Of a DNA stretch of 64,000 nucleotides, positions 22,614-34,447 are shown piece by piece. Every line of letters begins with the position of its first letter. The first letter of the stretch is position 1. This DNA comes from Ettlia oleoabundans (Eukaryota > Chlorophyta > Chlorophyceae > Chlamydomonadales), in assembly GCA_019693395.1 (NCBI GenBank), contig JAAMXP010000029.1, positions 24,237-88,236 on the forward strand, given 5' to 3'. The translations under genes and the position numbers were made by a program. Under the pieces are notes generated by a model that was not told where the DNA came from, did not search any database, and saw only the letters and a list, made by a program, of their open reading frames with translations.

Positions 22614-25600
22614 TTAGGCCTGGGCCAGTGAGGGGCTGCTGCTGCTGCCTTCTTCCAGCTGCAGTACAAAGCGGAAGCGCATGTTTTCGTCGCCGCTGGT
22701 GTACGGGAACCACATGGGGAAGTTGGTGCCTGCACTTGCAAGCAATAGGAGGAAGGCGGGAGAAAGCATGAGATTTCAGCAAGCTTTTGCAAACCAGTGG
22801 TAAAAACAAAAGAGCAGTGAGTCGGCGAATGCACTGCAGCTTCAAACTTCGCAGGGGACGGTGCTGTGCAACCACATGGACTGCAGATTTTGCAAGCAGC
22901 ACCCTTTTGCAATAGCAGATGGAAAATCAAAAGGCCGCGGTAGGTTTTCTCACCCCAGATGTTGTTGGTAAGGCAGTACGAGGCGCCGTACCGCAGGTCT
23001 GGAGGCGACTGCAGGCTGGGGAAGGGGGTGTGGCGCCCTGGGCTCACAACCGCCGCATCCAACGACCTGCAGCAGGTGCATGAGGCCAAGCAGTGTATTT
23101 TACTGACTGTTGATAATCAAGATATAGGGGTCAGGGGGTGCACGACAGGGTAACAAACACGGCCTTGGGAGCAACTGCGGTGCTGGCGACAGCCCAGGGC
23201 CTTCACTGCCAACAGGGCGCTCTGACCTGGACGGCTGAAACTACACAACACAGACGTTCAATTTAGCACCTGGCAGCTGCCCGGCGGACAGTCTAGCAGT
23301 CAATACTCCAGATCCCACCGATACAAATGGAAACAATGAAGCCCACATCAAACAGGAGCTCGAAGTAAGGTCAAATGCGGCAACGACCCCATCCAGTAAA
23401 CCACCCGCTTTTACCATGATGCATAAATCCCACCCTTCGCATTGCTTTGCAACCCTTTCACAACCCTCCTTCAACAACCCTCCCACATCAGCACCTGATG
23501 TAGAGCCGCCTTGATCCATTCGCCGAGTCAACGCTGATGCCCTCGTCACCCACAGCGTGCAGGGCGTGGCTGCCGTTCCGCAGCACCTCCAGCGGAGAGA
23601 TGGGCTGCCCCAGCTTGTACAGCAACCAGCTGCTGGAATTCACTGCAGGTGGCAGGCGGAAACGAGTACGCAGTGGTGGCTGGGACGGGGTGGTGATGGT
23701 GCTGGATAAGTTGGTCTGGGAGTACAGCAAGTTGGCGGGTAGCATGATACGATAATATCTCACGTAGGGTTGGGAGCCGGCTCACTGGTTGTCCCCAAGC
23801 CAAGGGCGCTACAGAGCCAGGCAGTGTGTGCCAGTGTCTTTTCCTCTAGGCACTCGCCTGCCTCCTGCCGTGGCGCCCATCGCAGCCAGAGTGCCTCAGG
23901 CAGCCTCGTCGGGGTCTTGTCCTCAAACACGACGTCAAGCTGCAGGTCCTGGGAGCCTGCCTGGGCCCTGCGGGGGCAGACACAAGGTGCAGGGAGAAAC
24001 ACGAGGGCATGCATGAGGGAGCACTGAGGCGATCCGGCATGAAAGCGCTCCGGTCAGTCAAGCAGCCGGTTGATATGAGCTGACCGGAGGCATGAGATGG
24101 AGACCCACTAGCTAGGTGTGAGAGGTAACTCGGGCGGAGGGGGCCGGGTGCACCGGTGTGCCAGCCGTGCAACTTGAAGCAAGTAACTCTTGCATGAGCA
24201 GACTAGTTATGGACGAGCACAGGCTCAGCCTGCCTGCCATTGCAAGCCTCAACTCAATGCACACCACACCTGATCTCCGTCCAAAGCGCCCTGGGGGCTC
24301 CCGCATGCTTCACGGCGTAGCTGTCAAAGGCAGCCCTCACAGCAATGTGCAGGCCTCCACCTTCAGTCTTGCGCCACCACACCTCCTGCGCTTGTGGCAG
24401 GTACTCGGCCCGCCTTGCTGAGCCCTTCACGGTGGCATTGGGCTTCCCAAAGTCCTGCAAAAATGAGGGGTGGCCACGACAGTTGGGGGGAGTGGGTTTA
24501 GGGGCGGCTACGCGGGTACCTACGCAGCGTGAGCGCCCACCACAGTCTGCAAACTTAAGGGCATCTGCGACAGTATCTGTAACAAGACAGCCTTGGTGAC
24601 AGTTACTATATGGCGGCTGATCGACAGAAAAACTGCCCACTGCACAGCTTCAGTGGAGCAGAATAGTGCAAATGCAAGGTCCCACACCTTGTAGAACCAG
24701 TCTGCCAGAGCATCCCTAGGGAAGTAGGAGTAGTGGTCCCAGATGGCCCCATAGTCCTCCTCTGCACACCAGGCAGGCAGGCCACACAGCACAGCACAGC
24801 CGGGCAGTCAGTGGCACACTCCGGGCAACAGAGTTCGTTTGGATGACAGGCTGTCTGTGGACCCGTGCAGCAAGTTTCTGTTCGCTGAAAATACGAGCCA
24901 GGACAGGAGGCGCAGAGTGCATAACGTAAGGCGTCCGAGCATCCTGCTGCATCTGAGTTCCAACCACAGAAGACACCTGCATAGGTGCTGTAGACCGGCA
25001 GCGCCAGAGGAGCATCAAAGGCAGCCCAGCTGTCGCCGCCACCCCCTTTGGCATCCACTGCTGCTGCCGGTTCCCTGTCTGCAAACAAGATGCTGCCAGG
25101 GAATCGCAGTGCTGACAGCAGCCTGGCCCAACGCGATGGGCTGCCACTGCCGCTGGCGCCACCATTGTCGCCGCTGCCGCTGCTGCTCCCCGTGCCGTCG
25201 ACACAGCCTGTGCTGCCGCCTCGACGGCTGTCCCTGGCACCACCCCCAACACAATCTTGGCAGGTGGTGGTACCGCCGCTGCCGCTGCCGCTGCCACTGT
25301 CGCCCTCGCAGTCGCTGTCACTTCTGCTACCGGCTGGCTTGAAGCGCAGCCCCACAATGGCGCCGGTCATGTTGGAGATCTCCACCTGCCAGGAGTCTGA
25401 TTCAAACACAAGGGGCTCTGACATGCTGCAACGCTTGAAGCTGCTGTTGGCGGCATTGGGCGCAGGTGGCGACTTGCCCTCCTGAAGCGCTGCCAGCATC
25501 TCCCAGGCTTTCAGCCCCTCAGGGCTGCTGCCTGCACCACGGGAAGGTGACAAGGCACTGCACTCGAGCACAACTGAGAACACGAGCCTGTTTGTTGGGC

Positions 25601-28600
25601 GGCAAAACAGCTATTAGTCTGCAACTATCTGGGGGCGTCTAGCACAACTATCTGATATGGCGAAGCTAACCGACTGAGGCCAGGGAGCAACCTGGGCAAG
25701 CCATCTTGCAGCACATCTACACAAACATGCACACAAGTAGTTCCCTCTGGACATTCAGTGATATATGACTGAACGTAATACACCTGTGCCCAGCGACTGT
25801 TGATTCCCCCACTCCACCCCACCCCACCGTTGAATTGAACTCAGCATCCCCCGACTCACCCAGTTCCTGCACCGCCCACAAGGAATAGGCTCGTTGGCGC
25901 AACCAGCTGCCCACCGCTATCGCAAATGGGTTCTCACTCCGCTTGTCTGCCAGTTGCTTCTGCAGGTCTGCAGCGACACAGGGCCAGTGGCATGAGGGCA
26001 CGCATGGGAGAGGATGCAGATTAGTACTGCCAAGTACAGGAACGGCATGTTTGACCACAGAGTGAGGTAGGGATGGAAGCCATGTTGGTTTTGAGGCGCT
26101 GGGGAAGGTAGCAGAAGGCAGGTAAGAGAATGCCTGTCGGAGCCCAGCTCAATCTCGTCAGCCAAGTCAGCAATGAGAATTCCGCTTAGAGTGTACGTCA
26201 ACAGGGCCATGCAGTTGCTACTCCATCATCATTCCCAGCAGCCTGCATCACGCCGAATGCCGGGAGCGTTCCTACCAGCAACACCCCCAGCAGGGCAGCT
26301 GATTGCAGGCCACAGACCTTCATTGCTCCAGCTCTCGTACTCGCCGGGGTATTCCTTCGTGTCAACCCCAAAGGTGTGTTCCGGCAGCTGCGAGGCACCA
26401 AAAGGGGGAGGGCCAAACGAGTCACAAAAAGGCACCAATGGCATTTGCCTTCGTAAGATGCTTTATAAGCTGCTTTGCTCCGCATAAAAATGCACGTGCC
26501 TTGAGAAGCAGCCGGCTGAACTTCTGGAACTGCTTGTCGTCGTAGCGCTCCCTGCTGGCCCGCCGCATGCGCGCCAGAGCCCGGTACTCTGACAGTTTGG
26601 CGGGATCGGAGGCAGCGCCATGGATCCTGACAATAGACAGAAAGGGGCAGAGTGGAAGAATTTCACCTGACGTCATCAAAACTTCTTTTGCCCCCGTTCC
26701 ATGCACGCGTCTGCTGGCACGTGCTGTGCAGGTTTCTGCCACTGGCATGCTACACCCATCAACCCCTAGAGTGTTTGGAATATGCTGTGTTATTACTATG
26801 CCGCCAACCCTGCTCACCAGGTGTCCCCTATCTCTGCGGTCACTACGGGCAGATCCAGGTCGGGGGCGGCCTCCACCAGTTCAGCAACAAACTCATCAAA
26901 CCCGGCTGCCACCACCTCCGCCTTTGGAAAGTTGTTGCGCACCTGGCTGAAGATATCCAGCACCTGACAAAGGCAGAAACTACGCGTTAGAAGGGCACAG
27001 ACCTGGCTGGGGTATTGGAAGAGGAATACAAGGTTCTACTACAAAAGTAACTGTCAGCCAGGAGCATGCCAGGAACAGACAGGAAGATGTAATGTGAGCA
27101 ATACACGATGAACTAGGCAGATGCCGCGAGACCAACGCGCACAGAGCGGCGGTTTCATGCACACTGGGAGCATTTGGATGGTGGGGATGAGGCTGGAGCA
27201 GTGATGCACGTCCTACAATAATGAATGCAGTAATAATAAGCAGGTGCCAGTGCGGGCCCCACCTGCTGCACCGTGGGTGGCCCCGAGTTATCCCCCGACC
27301 AGGCAAAGCACATGGCGTGGTGTAGGCCCTCAACCTGCAACCCAGGCAGGAGTTATGCGTAATGCACTTGTTTGCGACGAGGCATGTGATTGTAGGGTCC
27401 TTGCACATGACTGACGCCTCAGGCCAGCTGGTAGGCACTCTTAGGCCGCTCAGCAAAGGGCTTGCGACGGCCCCCAATCAGATGCTCCTGGCGCTTGTCT
27501 GTCAGCGCCCACCCTCTTCCATGCCCCTTTCTCGCCTGCACACACTCATCCCGGTTGTCCACTGGGAAGCCTGAGTAGCCACCCGGGTGCCACATGGCCA
27601 GTAGCTGCTTGCCGCTGGGGGGATCCCGCCAGATGAACGGTGTGTTCTTTGGCACACCGGGTGGAGCAGAACCGCCGTTCACCCCCACTGGACACAGCAA
27701 CAGGGACATTCGCAGACCTTACAAGCGGCATGAAGGCAGCAATGTTGTTGTTCCTTGCAGGGAAGCAGGCGGCATTACGCAAGGCAAGTGCAGCAAAGTG
27801 TTAAGCAGCAGGAGCAGGGTGCAGCAAAAAATGAACAGGCATATGCTGCACAAATGTGTGTATCACGCATCGCGGGCGTTCACCGCCACTCCCTCCACGC
27901 ACCCACCCGATATGGCTTTCACGCCTTCATTGACAAGGAGCGGTACCGCTGCACGCGTCAGGCCTGGCACGTCCCGCTGGCTGGCCGTGATTTTAGGTGG
28001 CAGCCCAAGAGCTCGGTCGAGGTCGTGGGTCAAGCGCACGCCAAACTGTAGCACAGCAAGTAACAGAGATAGGGCAGCAAACACTCGAGGGCGGGTGTGC
28101 ACAAGGTATGACAATGTAGCAGCAGCCCCACCAGCAACACATCAGCAGAGACTGGTGCAGGAGCAGCAACACCAAGCAAATGGCTTGGGGTGCTACATAC
28201 AGACAAGTCATTGGTACAGGCTGCAGGCTGGTTATGGACAACTTTCCAGCATTCAAGGTTGTCCCAGAACACCCAGATGTGGTGGGTGCATGAGTCAAGG
28301 ACCCACCTGCAGAAGGTCGGCGTCATAAAGCTCGACCTGCAAGGGACCCGAAAAAGAGGCGGCAGAAATGCTCGGCGCGTGAGGAAAGAACGGGGCAAAT
28401 GTTGGGCAAAAGCAGGGAAATTGTGCAGCGCAAATAAAAAAGCCGGAGTATGGTGGGAGGCTGCTGACATGCTGCAGGGAGAGCTGCAAGGTGCCAAACG
28501 AATGGATTGGTAGCACGGCCGCAGAGACATGTGCCCCTCATCGCACCTGGGCGTTATGCGGCAGAGCGTGCCACACGATGTCGCCGTGCTTCACTGCCTG

Positions 28601-29165
28601 CCGGAACTGTTCCACCGTGGTGGCATTGGGGCATGTGATGCCGATGCGTGCCGGGCAATCCAGGAACAGGCTGACAAGCCAGGAGTGGGTGAGGAACACG
28701 AGACGCTCGGTGCCGCCGTCCCGCTCTCTCAACTGTTCCGCCACTTGGGCAGCTGCTGGGAAATACGCATTGAAGTATCTGGCTGCAAAGACAAGCAAGA
28801 AGCGGTGTTCAGGATAAAGGGCAATGCTTCAGGTCCAATAACAAGAAGCCCTTAGCGCCAACCAGGGAATGGAATGGCTGGTGAAGCTGGATGGGGTACC
28901 ACCGGACCCCTTGGCAAGCTGCTTCCACAGCTTTTACCAGAACCTTGAGACATCACTCACATATCACGAAGTTGTCGTATCCAGGCTCTGGTCCGCCGGA
29001 GTGGAACCCAACATCGAGGTGGCAGGCAAAGAGGATTGACACGCGGCGGATATGTTTGGCAGGGGCGGCGGCGGGCCCGCCGGCGACGCCAAGAATGGCC
29101 AAGCACAGCATTGCAGCCGACAGAGGGATGCAAATTCTGCATGGCGTGCAAGGACATAAGCACAT
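22614..29165 (-). CDS. Secreted DUF5054 (GH38-like) protein
   Basis: About 17 exons. Start at 29165, or the inner ATG at 29111 that opens a cleaner signal peptide (MLCLAILGVAGGPAAA). Blocks I associate with DUF5054, a family related to the glycoside hydrolase 38 barrel: FACHLDVGFHSGGPEPGYDN (the HxDxGF-like motif), FLTHSWLVSLFLDCP, HGDIVWHALPHNAQ, FGVRLTHDLDRALGLPPKIT, NGGSAPPGVPKNTPFIWRDP, MCFAWSGDNSGPPT, VAAGFDEFVAEL, AEIGDTW, LPEHTFGVDTKEY, GSWLRQRAYSLWAVQELG, IWDHYSYFPRDALADWFY, and a C-terminal NFPMWFPYTSGDENMRFRF. Family assignment is from memory. Exons 1-10 keep frame; three of their introns seem to start with GC (after CAG at 27536, after AAG near 26500, and see findings). The large exon near 25550-25000 carries a Ser/Gly/Asp-rich insertion. 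Substrate unknown; glycosidase activity is inferred from fold. Confidence 0.78.
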
Positions 29166-29629
29166 CGATGACTTGAGGGAGGTAGAAGGACCCTGTGCTG
29201 TCTATCGTGCGGCTGAGACGGTAGGTGCGGCTGAGCGGCAAGTGCCGCGTGGCAGCCAGGGCAGTGGCGACAGTGTCGCTGAGGCAGGGATCACCACCAC
29301 TTGGAAGCATGGAACGTTTGGAGGTCTTTAGACGCCTGAAACCAAGGGCACCTGCGGTCCATTCGGCTTTTCTCGTTGCAGGAGCCCGCTGCGTCAGAGA
29401 GGCATGTTTGGTAGATTGCGAAACGATGGGAGACCGTCCTCCCAGCCATCCTTCACCCTCATAAGAACCCCTGCCAGCGGGGCACCGAGCGCGAGAAGGA
29501 CTCCTACTTCGAGCAGGAAGCAGTTGTGCGGGCCCTTTTCATTCATTATCTTCCCGCCGTGTTTAAATTGAATTTTTCGTACTGTCCCGCCCCCTTTCGG
29601 GGCCCGGCAGCGGCGGTTACCGTCCCGAA
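29166..29629. promoter_or_regulatory. Divergent promoter region, DUF5054 gene and CEP131
   Basis: This 464-bp interval lies between two divergent start codons. It contains an A/T-rich patch (29561-29579) and TTCCCGC at 29551-29557, which fits the E2F consensus TTSSCGC. E2F control would suit a cell-cycle gene such as CEP131, but one short match is weak evidence. Confidence 0.4.
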
Positions 29630-32600
29630 ATGAGCGTCGAAGCGGCAGACAGCGTGCTGCAGGAAGTAGCGGCGCACATTAACCAGCATCACTATCGAGA
29701 GAGCCGCTCCACGCGCGCCACCGCCGGCAGAACAACCAAGCCCGCTACCCCCCCGCCGGCGCCGATGGTTGAACAGCCCCGCTCTGGCTTTGCCACAAGC
29801 GGTAGCGTACATGACTACATGCCTGGTACTCGCCCTGCGTCCTCGGCACGCTCCACTAGAAGGCCTCCTCGCCCCCGCATGCTGAACATACAGCCGGCAG
29901 GCAATTCACCAGCCAGCGGCGGTGAAGCGGCAGGTAGCGCCAGCTGTTCACAGGGCAGCACCCTTGAAGCAAAAACCCTTCCTCTCGAGGACAGCGCTGA
30001 ACGCGTGAGCAGCCAGGCCGCGATTGTGGCAGCACCTCCCAACCATCGCGTCACTGCCGCCGGGGGTGCTTTCAAGCTGCCGCGCACCACCATCCCTCCA
30101 CCGCCTGCCATGGAACACGCAGATGCGCCGTCCACCACACGGCGGCCCTTCTTCCCAGCAGCTTGCCAGCTTATGAGCAATGTGCGGGCTTCTGCCTCAA
30201 CAGAGAAGATGGGGCACATCATGCGGATGATTGAGGAGCTTGAGAAGCAGGCAAACGAGGAAGCTCGCCAGGTGGCCCCAGCCGCCATTCCAACTGCTGC
30301 CGCGCCAGATGCCCAGGGCCAGAATCAGCCACAGGAGCCACAATCGGCGGTTGCTGCACCCCACCCCATGGCCAGGGTATTGGCATCTCAGCCGTTCAGC
30401 CTCGCCAGCAAGCAGGTATTGGCGGCTGCCGCCACCAATCCCACTGCAGCAAGGGCGGTCGAGGCTGCTGAAGCATCCAAGACTGCGCGCAAGTCGGCAC
30501 AGGTGCTGACCATGCCCGCCAAGGCCAGGACAGTTGCGTCTGCCGCACCACAGGCCCATGCTGCCGACGACGGCACTGCAGCAGTTGCTATGGCCCCTCC
30601 TTCGGAACCAAACCTGCAACCTGCTGCGCCACCATCCGGTCAGCAGCTCAATGCGGCAGCTGTGGCCAGCAGCGTGCGAGCCAAGATCCAGCACTTGCAG
30701 CAGCAAGTGGCCGAGAAGGACAGCCAGGTGGCGGCGCTGCGGCAGCAGGTAGAGGCAGTGAAGCGGCAGCAGGCGGCAGCGGTGAGGGCTGCAGAGGTCG
30801 CCCACAAGGTGAGACAGAAAACTTACGTTGGGGCTGGGCAAAGGGGGCTCTGGGCAAGTACAGCTAGAATAACGTCTACTGAAGTCTTCTGGGGTACTTT
30901 TTACTGCCTTGCTGCTGCTTTTGTTGTTGATAGGCGCCCTGCTACTACCAAGGCGTTGCTGCATGCCACTTACCTGTAGCTGCTGAATCAACGCGGCGCT
31001 TGCATTCTGAGCCTGCCTGCTGCAGGACCAGCTAGCTGCACAGAAGGCGGAGGCTGAAGCCCAAGCCTCCCGCAGCATGAACCTCATTGAGCGCATCATG
31101 AAGGACAAGGATGCGCTGTCAAGTGGGGCCCTTGTCACTGCCTTGCCGTCCCTTGCCTGTCAGCTGCATGCGCGCGGGTTGCTTCATGCTTGTATACTTG
31201 ATCCTGCCACCAAGAAGGTTTGTTGTCTGCGACAAATAACTTGTCGACTGTGGCTGTCTTTGCGCTCAAGCATACACACAATCTACCTGCTGCCCGTTTG
31301 TCTGACTGCAGCCAAGTGCGCCAAGCTGTCGGCTGACGTGGGCGCCATGCAGGCGGTGGCGGCCAAGCAGATCGAGACACTCAAGGAGGGGCTGGCTCAG
31401 GAGCTGCGCAAGCAGAAGGTGCGGCGCGACAGAGCCGCCGCGTCCTGCCTACAGTGCCTGGCTGACCTCAGGCTCAGGCTCATCCAACACCGTTGCTTCG
31501 GCCTGCACACCAGCCCTGCACATGATCTCCTGTGTGTCGGCTCACTGACCCATGGGTCAGACAGCTGGCTGGGCCCTTAGATGCCCTTAGAAACACAGTA
31601 TTGCAAGCGGCGCTCTGCTTTGCAGGAGGTGTGGGTGGCTGCTGAGCGTGCCAAGCGTGAGGCGTGGATGGCTGAGCAGACGCGCAGCATTAAGGAAAGC
31701 ACAGTTAAAGGGCTTGAGCCGGAGATACAGGTGGGTTACCTGCACGTATTCTCCTAGCGTGTCTGTCACTGCACTCAGATGGGTGATGTGCTGTTGACAG
31801 TGAAGTGGCCGGGTATAACCCATTGAAGAATTCAGGTGGATTTTCGGTGGTGTATGACGAGGTGGAGGGGATGCTGATGTCACCAATTTGTTGAAAGACG
31901 GAGAATTGGAGATGGGGCGAAAAGGATAGGGCAGGGCAGAGCTGACGGGTGCGTTTGTTTGCTTTGCTTTCCTGCACCACCACCCTCTGTTGCAGAGGCT
32001 TGTGGAGGCCCACAAGGCGGAGATGAAGCGTGTGGAGCAGCGCCAGGAGGTTGAGATTGGGCGCCGACTGCAGGCAGCAGCCGCGCAGCACGAGGAGCAG
32101 CTGGCGGCGGTGCGGGCGCAGGCTGCCTCTGAGCAAGCAGCGGCGCTGGAGGCGGAGCGGGCGGCTGTCAGGGATCAAGTCAAGGATGCACAGAGCAGGT
32201 GAGGAGTATAGGTAGTTGTAAGTTAGGGACCATGAGACGGCCAGCTGCTTGTTGTGTTGGTCGAGCAGTATGTAGGACACCTCTACATTGCATTGAGCTA
32301 AGCTTAGCTGACCCACAACCCTGCGAGCATGCACGACATCCGACCCTACCATTTCACCTTGCATTTGCCGCCCCACTCACCTTATCACCTGCTGCAGGTT
32401 TGAGGTTGAGCTTCAGTCACTGCGCATGCGTCTGGCAGCGGAGCACCAGATGCAACTGGACCGTGCAGACGCAGGTAGTCGCACTTAGTCTTGCAATGCA
32501 CGCTTGGCGTTGCCCAAAAGGCTTGCTTGCTGGTGGGGCAGCGGTGTGACAGCTTGTGTATGCAGGCCAACAGGTGAAGTCCACCTGGCATCAACCTTGG

Positions 32601-34140
32601 AGATTAACGATGAACTCCATAGCTGCCACGTCTTTGCTGTGTGCAGCGCGACGCGAGGACCAGGCCCGCATGCAACAGCAAGCGGTTGAGCATGAGCAGC
32701 GTGTGGCGGCGCTGAAGGCGGAGTGGGAGTGCGAGAAGCAGCAGCTGGCACTGCAGCGGCAGCGGGAGGTGGAGGGCGTGAGACAGCAGTATGAGGTCAT
32801 TCAGGTAGGTGCCACCAACCGCTGTTGCGCTGTGCCACCGGAAGTTGAACAATTGAGATGGCATCGAAGCTTGCGCTTGTCAGTATCAAGGCTTGTTGTT
32901 CACAATGAGGCTAACTGCTAATGATGGATTTCGCAGTTTTTTCAATTCCCCTTGCCCCCTGAGTGTCACAGGAGGCATGGAGGGCCGCAGCCAGTGAGCG
33001 TGCACGGCGTGAGCTGGAGGGACGGGAGGCGGCGCTGAGGCGCCAGCTGGCGGTTGAGCGTGATGAGGAGCTGGCGGCGGTGGTGAGCCGCCTGGAGGAG
33101 GATGCGCTGGCAAAGGAGGGAGAGATGCAGGCAAGTGCTACATCCTATCTAGAGCAGTGGCAGGCTGACTTGGAGAAAGCTTGGAGTTTCTGAGCTCGAA
33201 CCGGTACATCATGGAGAAAGCTTGTGTGTTTCTGAGCTCAAATCATCATACGCAACTGGCTGGCTGAGTTGATGGGACCGTTGCCTCTGAAACCAGGGTT
33301 TGGACTGCTGCTGCACGCGCTTAGTGATGCCCGCAGCAACTGCTTGCCTGCAGAAGCAGCTGGCAGCGGGTGAGGCGGCTGCAGAGGCCAAGTGGCGGGC
33401 TGAGGTGTCTCACCTACAGGAGGCAGAGAGCAAGCTGGCAGGTCAGGCACCCCGCCATTTGCAGAGATAGTTTGTGTACACCTGAAAAATACCATGCCGC
33501 ATGCTGATACGCCCAGCAGTCCAAGGCAGCAATGGCTTGCCAGGATGGCTTAAGTCATCGTGGTTGCTTGCCTGCCTGCTGCAGAGAAATGCGACACTGC
33601 CGAGTCACGCGCCGGTGCCGCTGAGCGGAAGATAGTGCGGCTTGAGGAGTTGGTGCACACGCTGCAGCGAGAGGTGTCCAGCAAGGGGAGCAGCCTGGCT
33701 TGGCTGGAGGATCAGGCAAGTGGGATAGATGCTGCTTGCAGTCATGCTTTTGGATTGACTGGGGGATTCTGTTGCCAGGCTCTGCACCGTACTGGGATAC
33801 CCAACGCGAAGCTAATAGTACCGCCTTACTGCTTGAACCCACTGTGCTGCAGCTTGCGGCAGCCAGGAAGGAGGCGGCCAACCGCCAGGAAGCCGTTGCC
33901 GCTGCACTGCTAGGCGCCAGGGAGCAGCACGCCCGAGAGCTAGCTGCGTTGCAGGAGCGGGCGGCAGAGGCTGAGGGGGTAGCAAGTCAGGCACAGGCAG
34001 AGCTGGAGGCAGTGCGGGAGCGGCGGCTTAAAGAGATGGGGGAGGTTGAGGCACGGTTCTGGGCCCTGCTGAACACCAAGGATGGCACCATTGCGTCGAT
34101 GACTCAGCAGCTGCAGGAGCTGCATGCAGCGGTATCGTGA
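29630..34140 (+). CDS. CEP131: CEP131/AZI1-like centriolar satellite coiled-coil protein
   Basis: 863 residues in eleven exons: 29630-30808, 31026-31122, 31312-31418, 31626-31730, 31996-32198, 32398-32474, 32647-32804, 32972-33130, 33354-33441, 33585-33715, 33853-34140; 2592 nt, in frame. The N-terminal third (exon 1) is Ala/Pro-rich and probably disordered; from about residue 340 it is nearly continuous coiled coil. The signature is at 462-496: EVWVAAERAKREAWMAEQTR, then TVKGLEPEIQ at 487-496, the hallmark block of animal CEP131, followed by conserved REALRRQ/ERDEELAAVVSRLEED-type and FWALLNTKDGTIASM-type segments in family order. CEP131 works at centriolar satellites and basal bodies and in ciliogenesis. 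Introns after exons 8 and 10 start with GC (CAG then GCAAGT). Assignment rests on remembered family sequence. Confidence 0.8.
33171..33239. repeat. Imperfect tandem duplication in CEP131 intron 8
   Basis: Two copies of a 27-28 bp segment beginning TGGAGAAAGCTT and ending TTTCTGAGCTC (33171-33197 and 33212-33239), about 41 bp apart start to start. They lie wholly in the intron. Confidence 0.85.
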
Positions 34141-34258
34141 ACTGCCATACCAGCGCTCGCCTGGAATGTATGTAGCACCAAAAGTGCGTTTATAACGGGC
34201 GAAGCCGAACATGGTCCAGTGGTGCCTGATGCCTGATGCAATGTGCAACAGCTTTATA

Positions 34259-34263
34259 TGTAA
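34259..34263 (+). terminator. Candidate poly(A) signal TGTAA of CEP131
   Basis: TGTAA lies about 120 nt beyond the CEP131 stop, inside the 307-bp convergent gap with the NmrA-like gene. Confidence 0.5.
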
Positions 34264-34447
34264 CTGAATGCCGAAAGGAGGCAGAATGAACGTGTTCAGA
34301 GATTACTAAAGACGAGCGGCACACAGGCTTGCAATCACACGCAATTGCGCATTCCAGTGTTGAAGAGGGAGGAGGTACATTGTGGCAGTTCATAACGGAG
34401 TGTTGGCGGCACTTCAGGCCCTAGTACTTGAAGATTGTGCCGAGATG

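Noticed and set aside
24716..25357. Long Ala/Thr-rich minus-strand ORF and plus-strand Leu/Pro-rich ORFs
   Set aside because: They are shadow frames of the Ser/Gly-rich exon of the DUF5054 gene and of GC-rich codon bias.
29815..31138. Minus-strand ORFs of 157 and 313 residues
   Set aside because: They are antisense shadows of the Ala/Pro-rich first exon of CEP131, with no family motifs.
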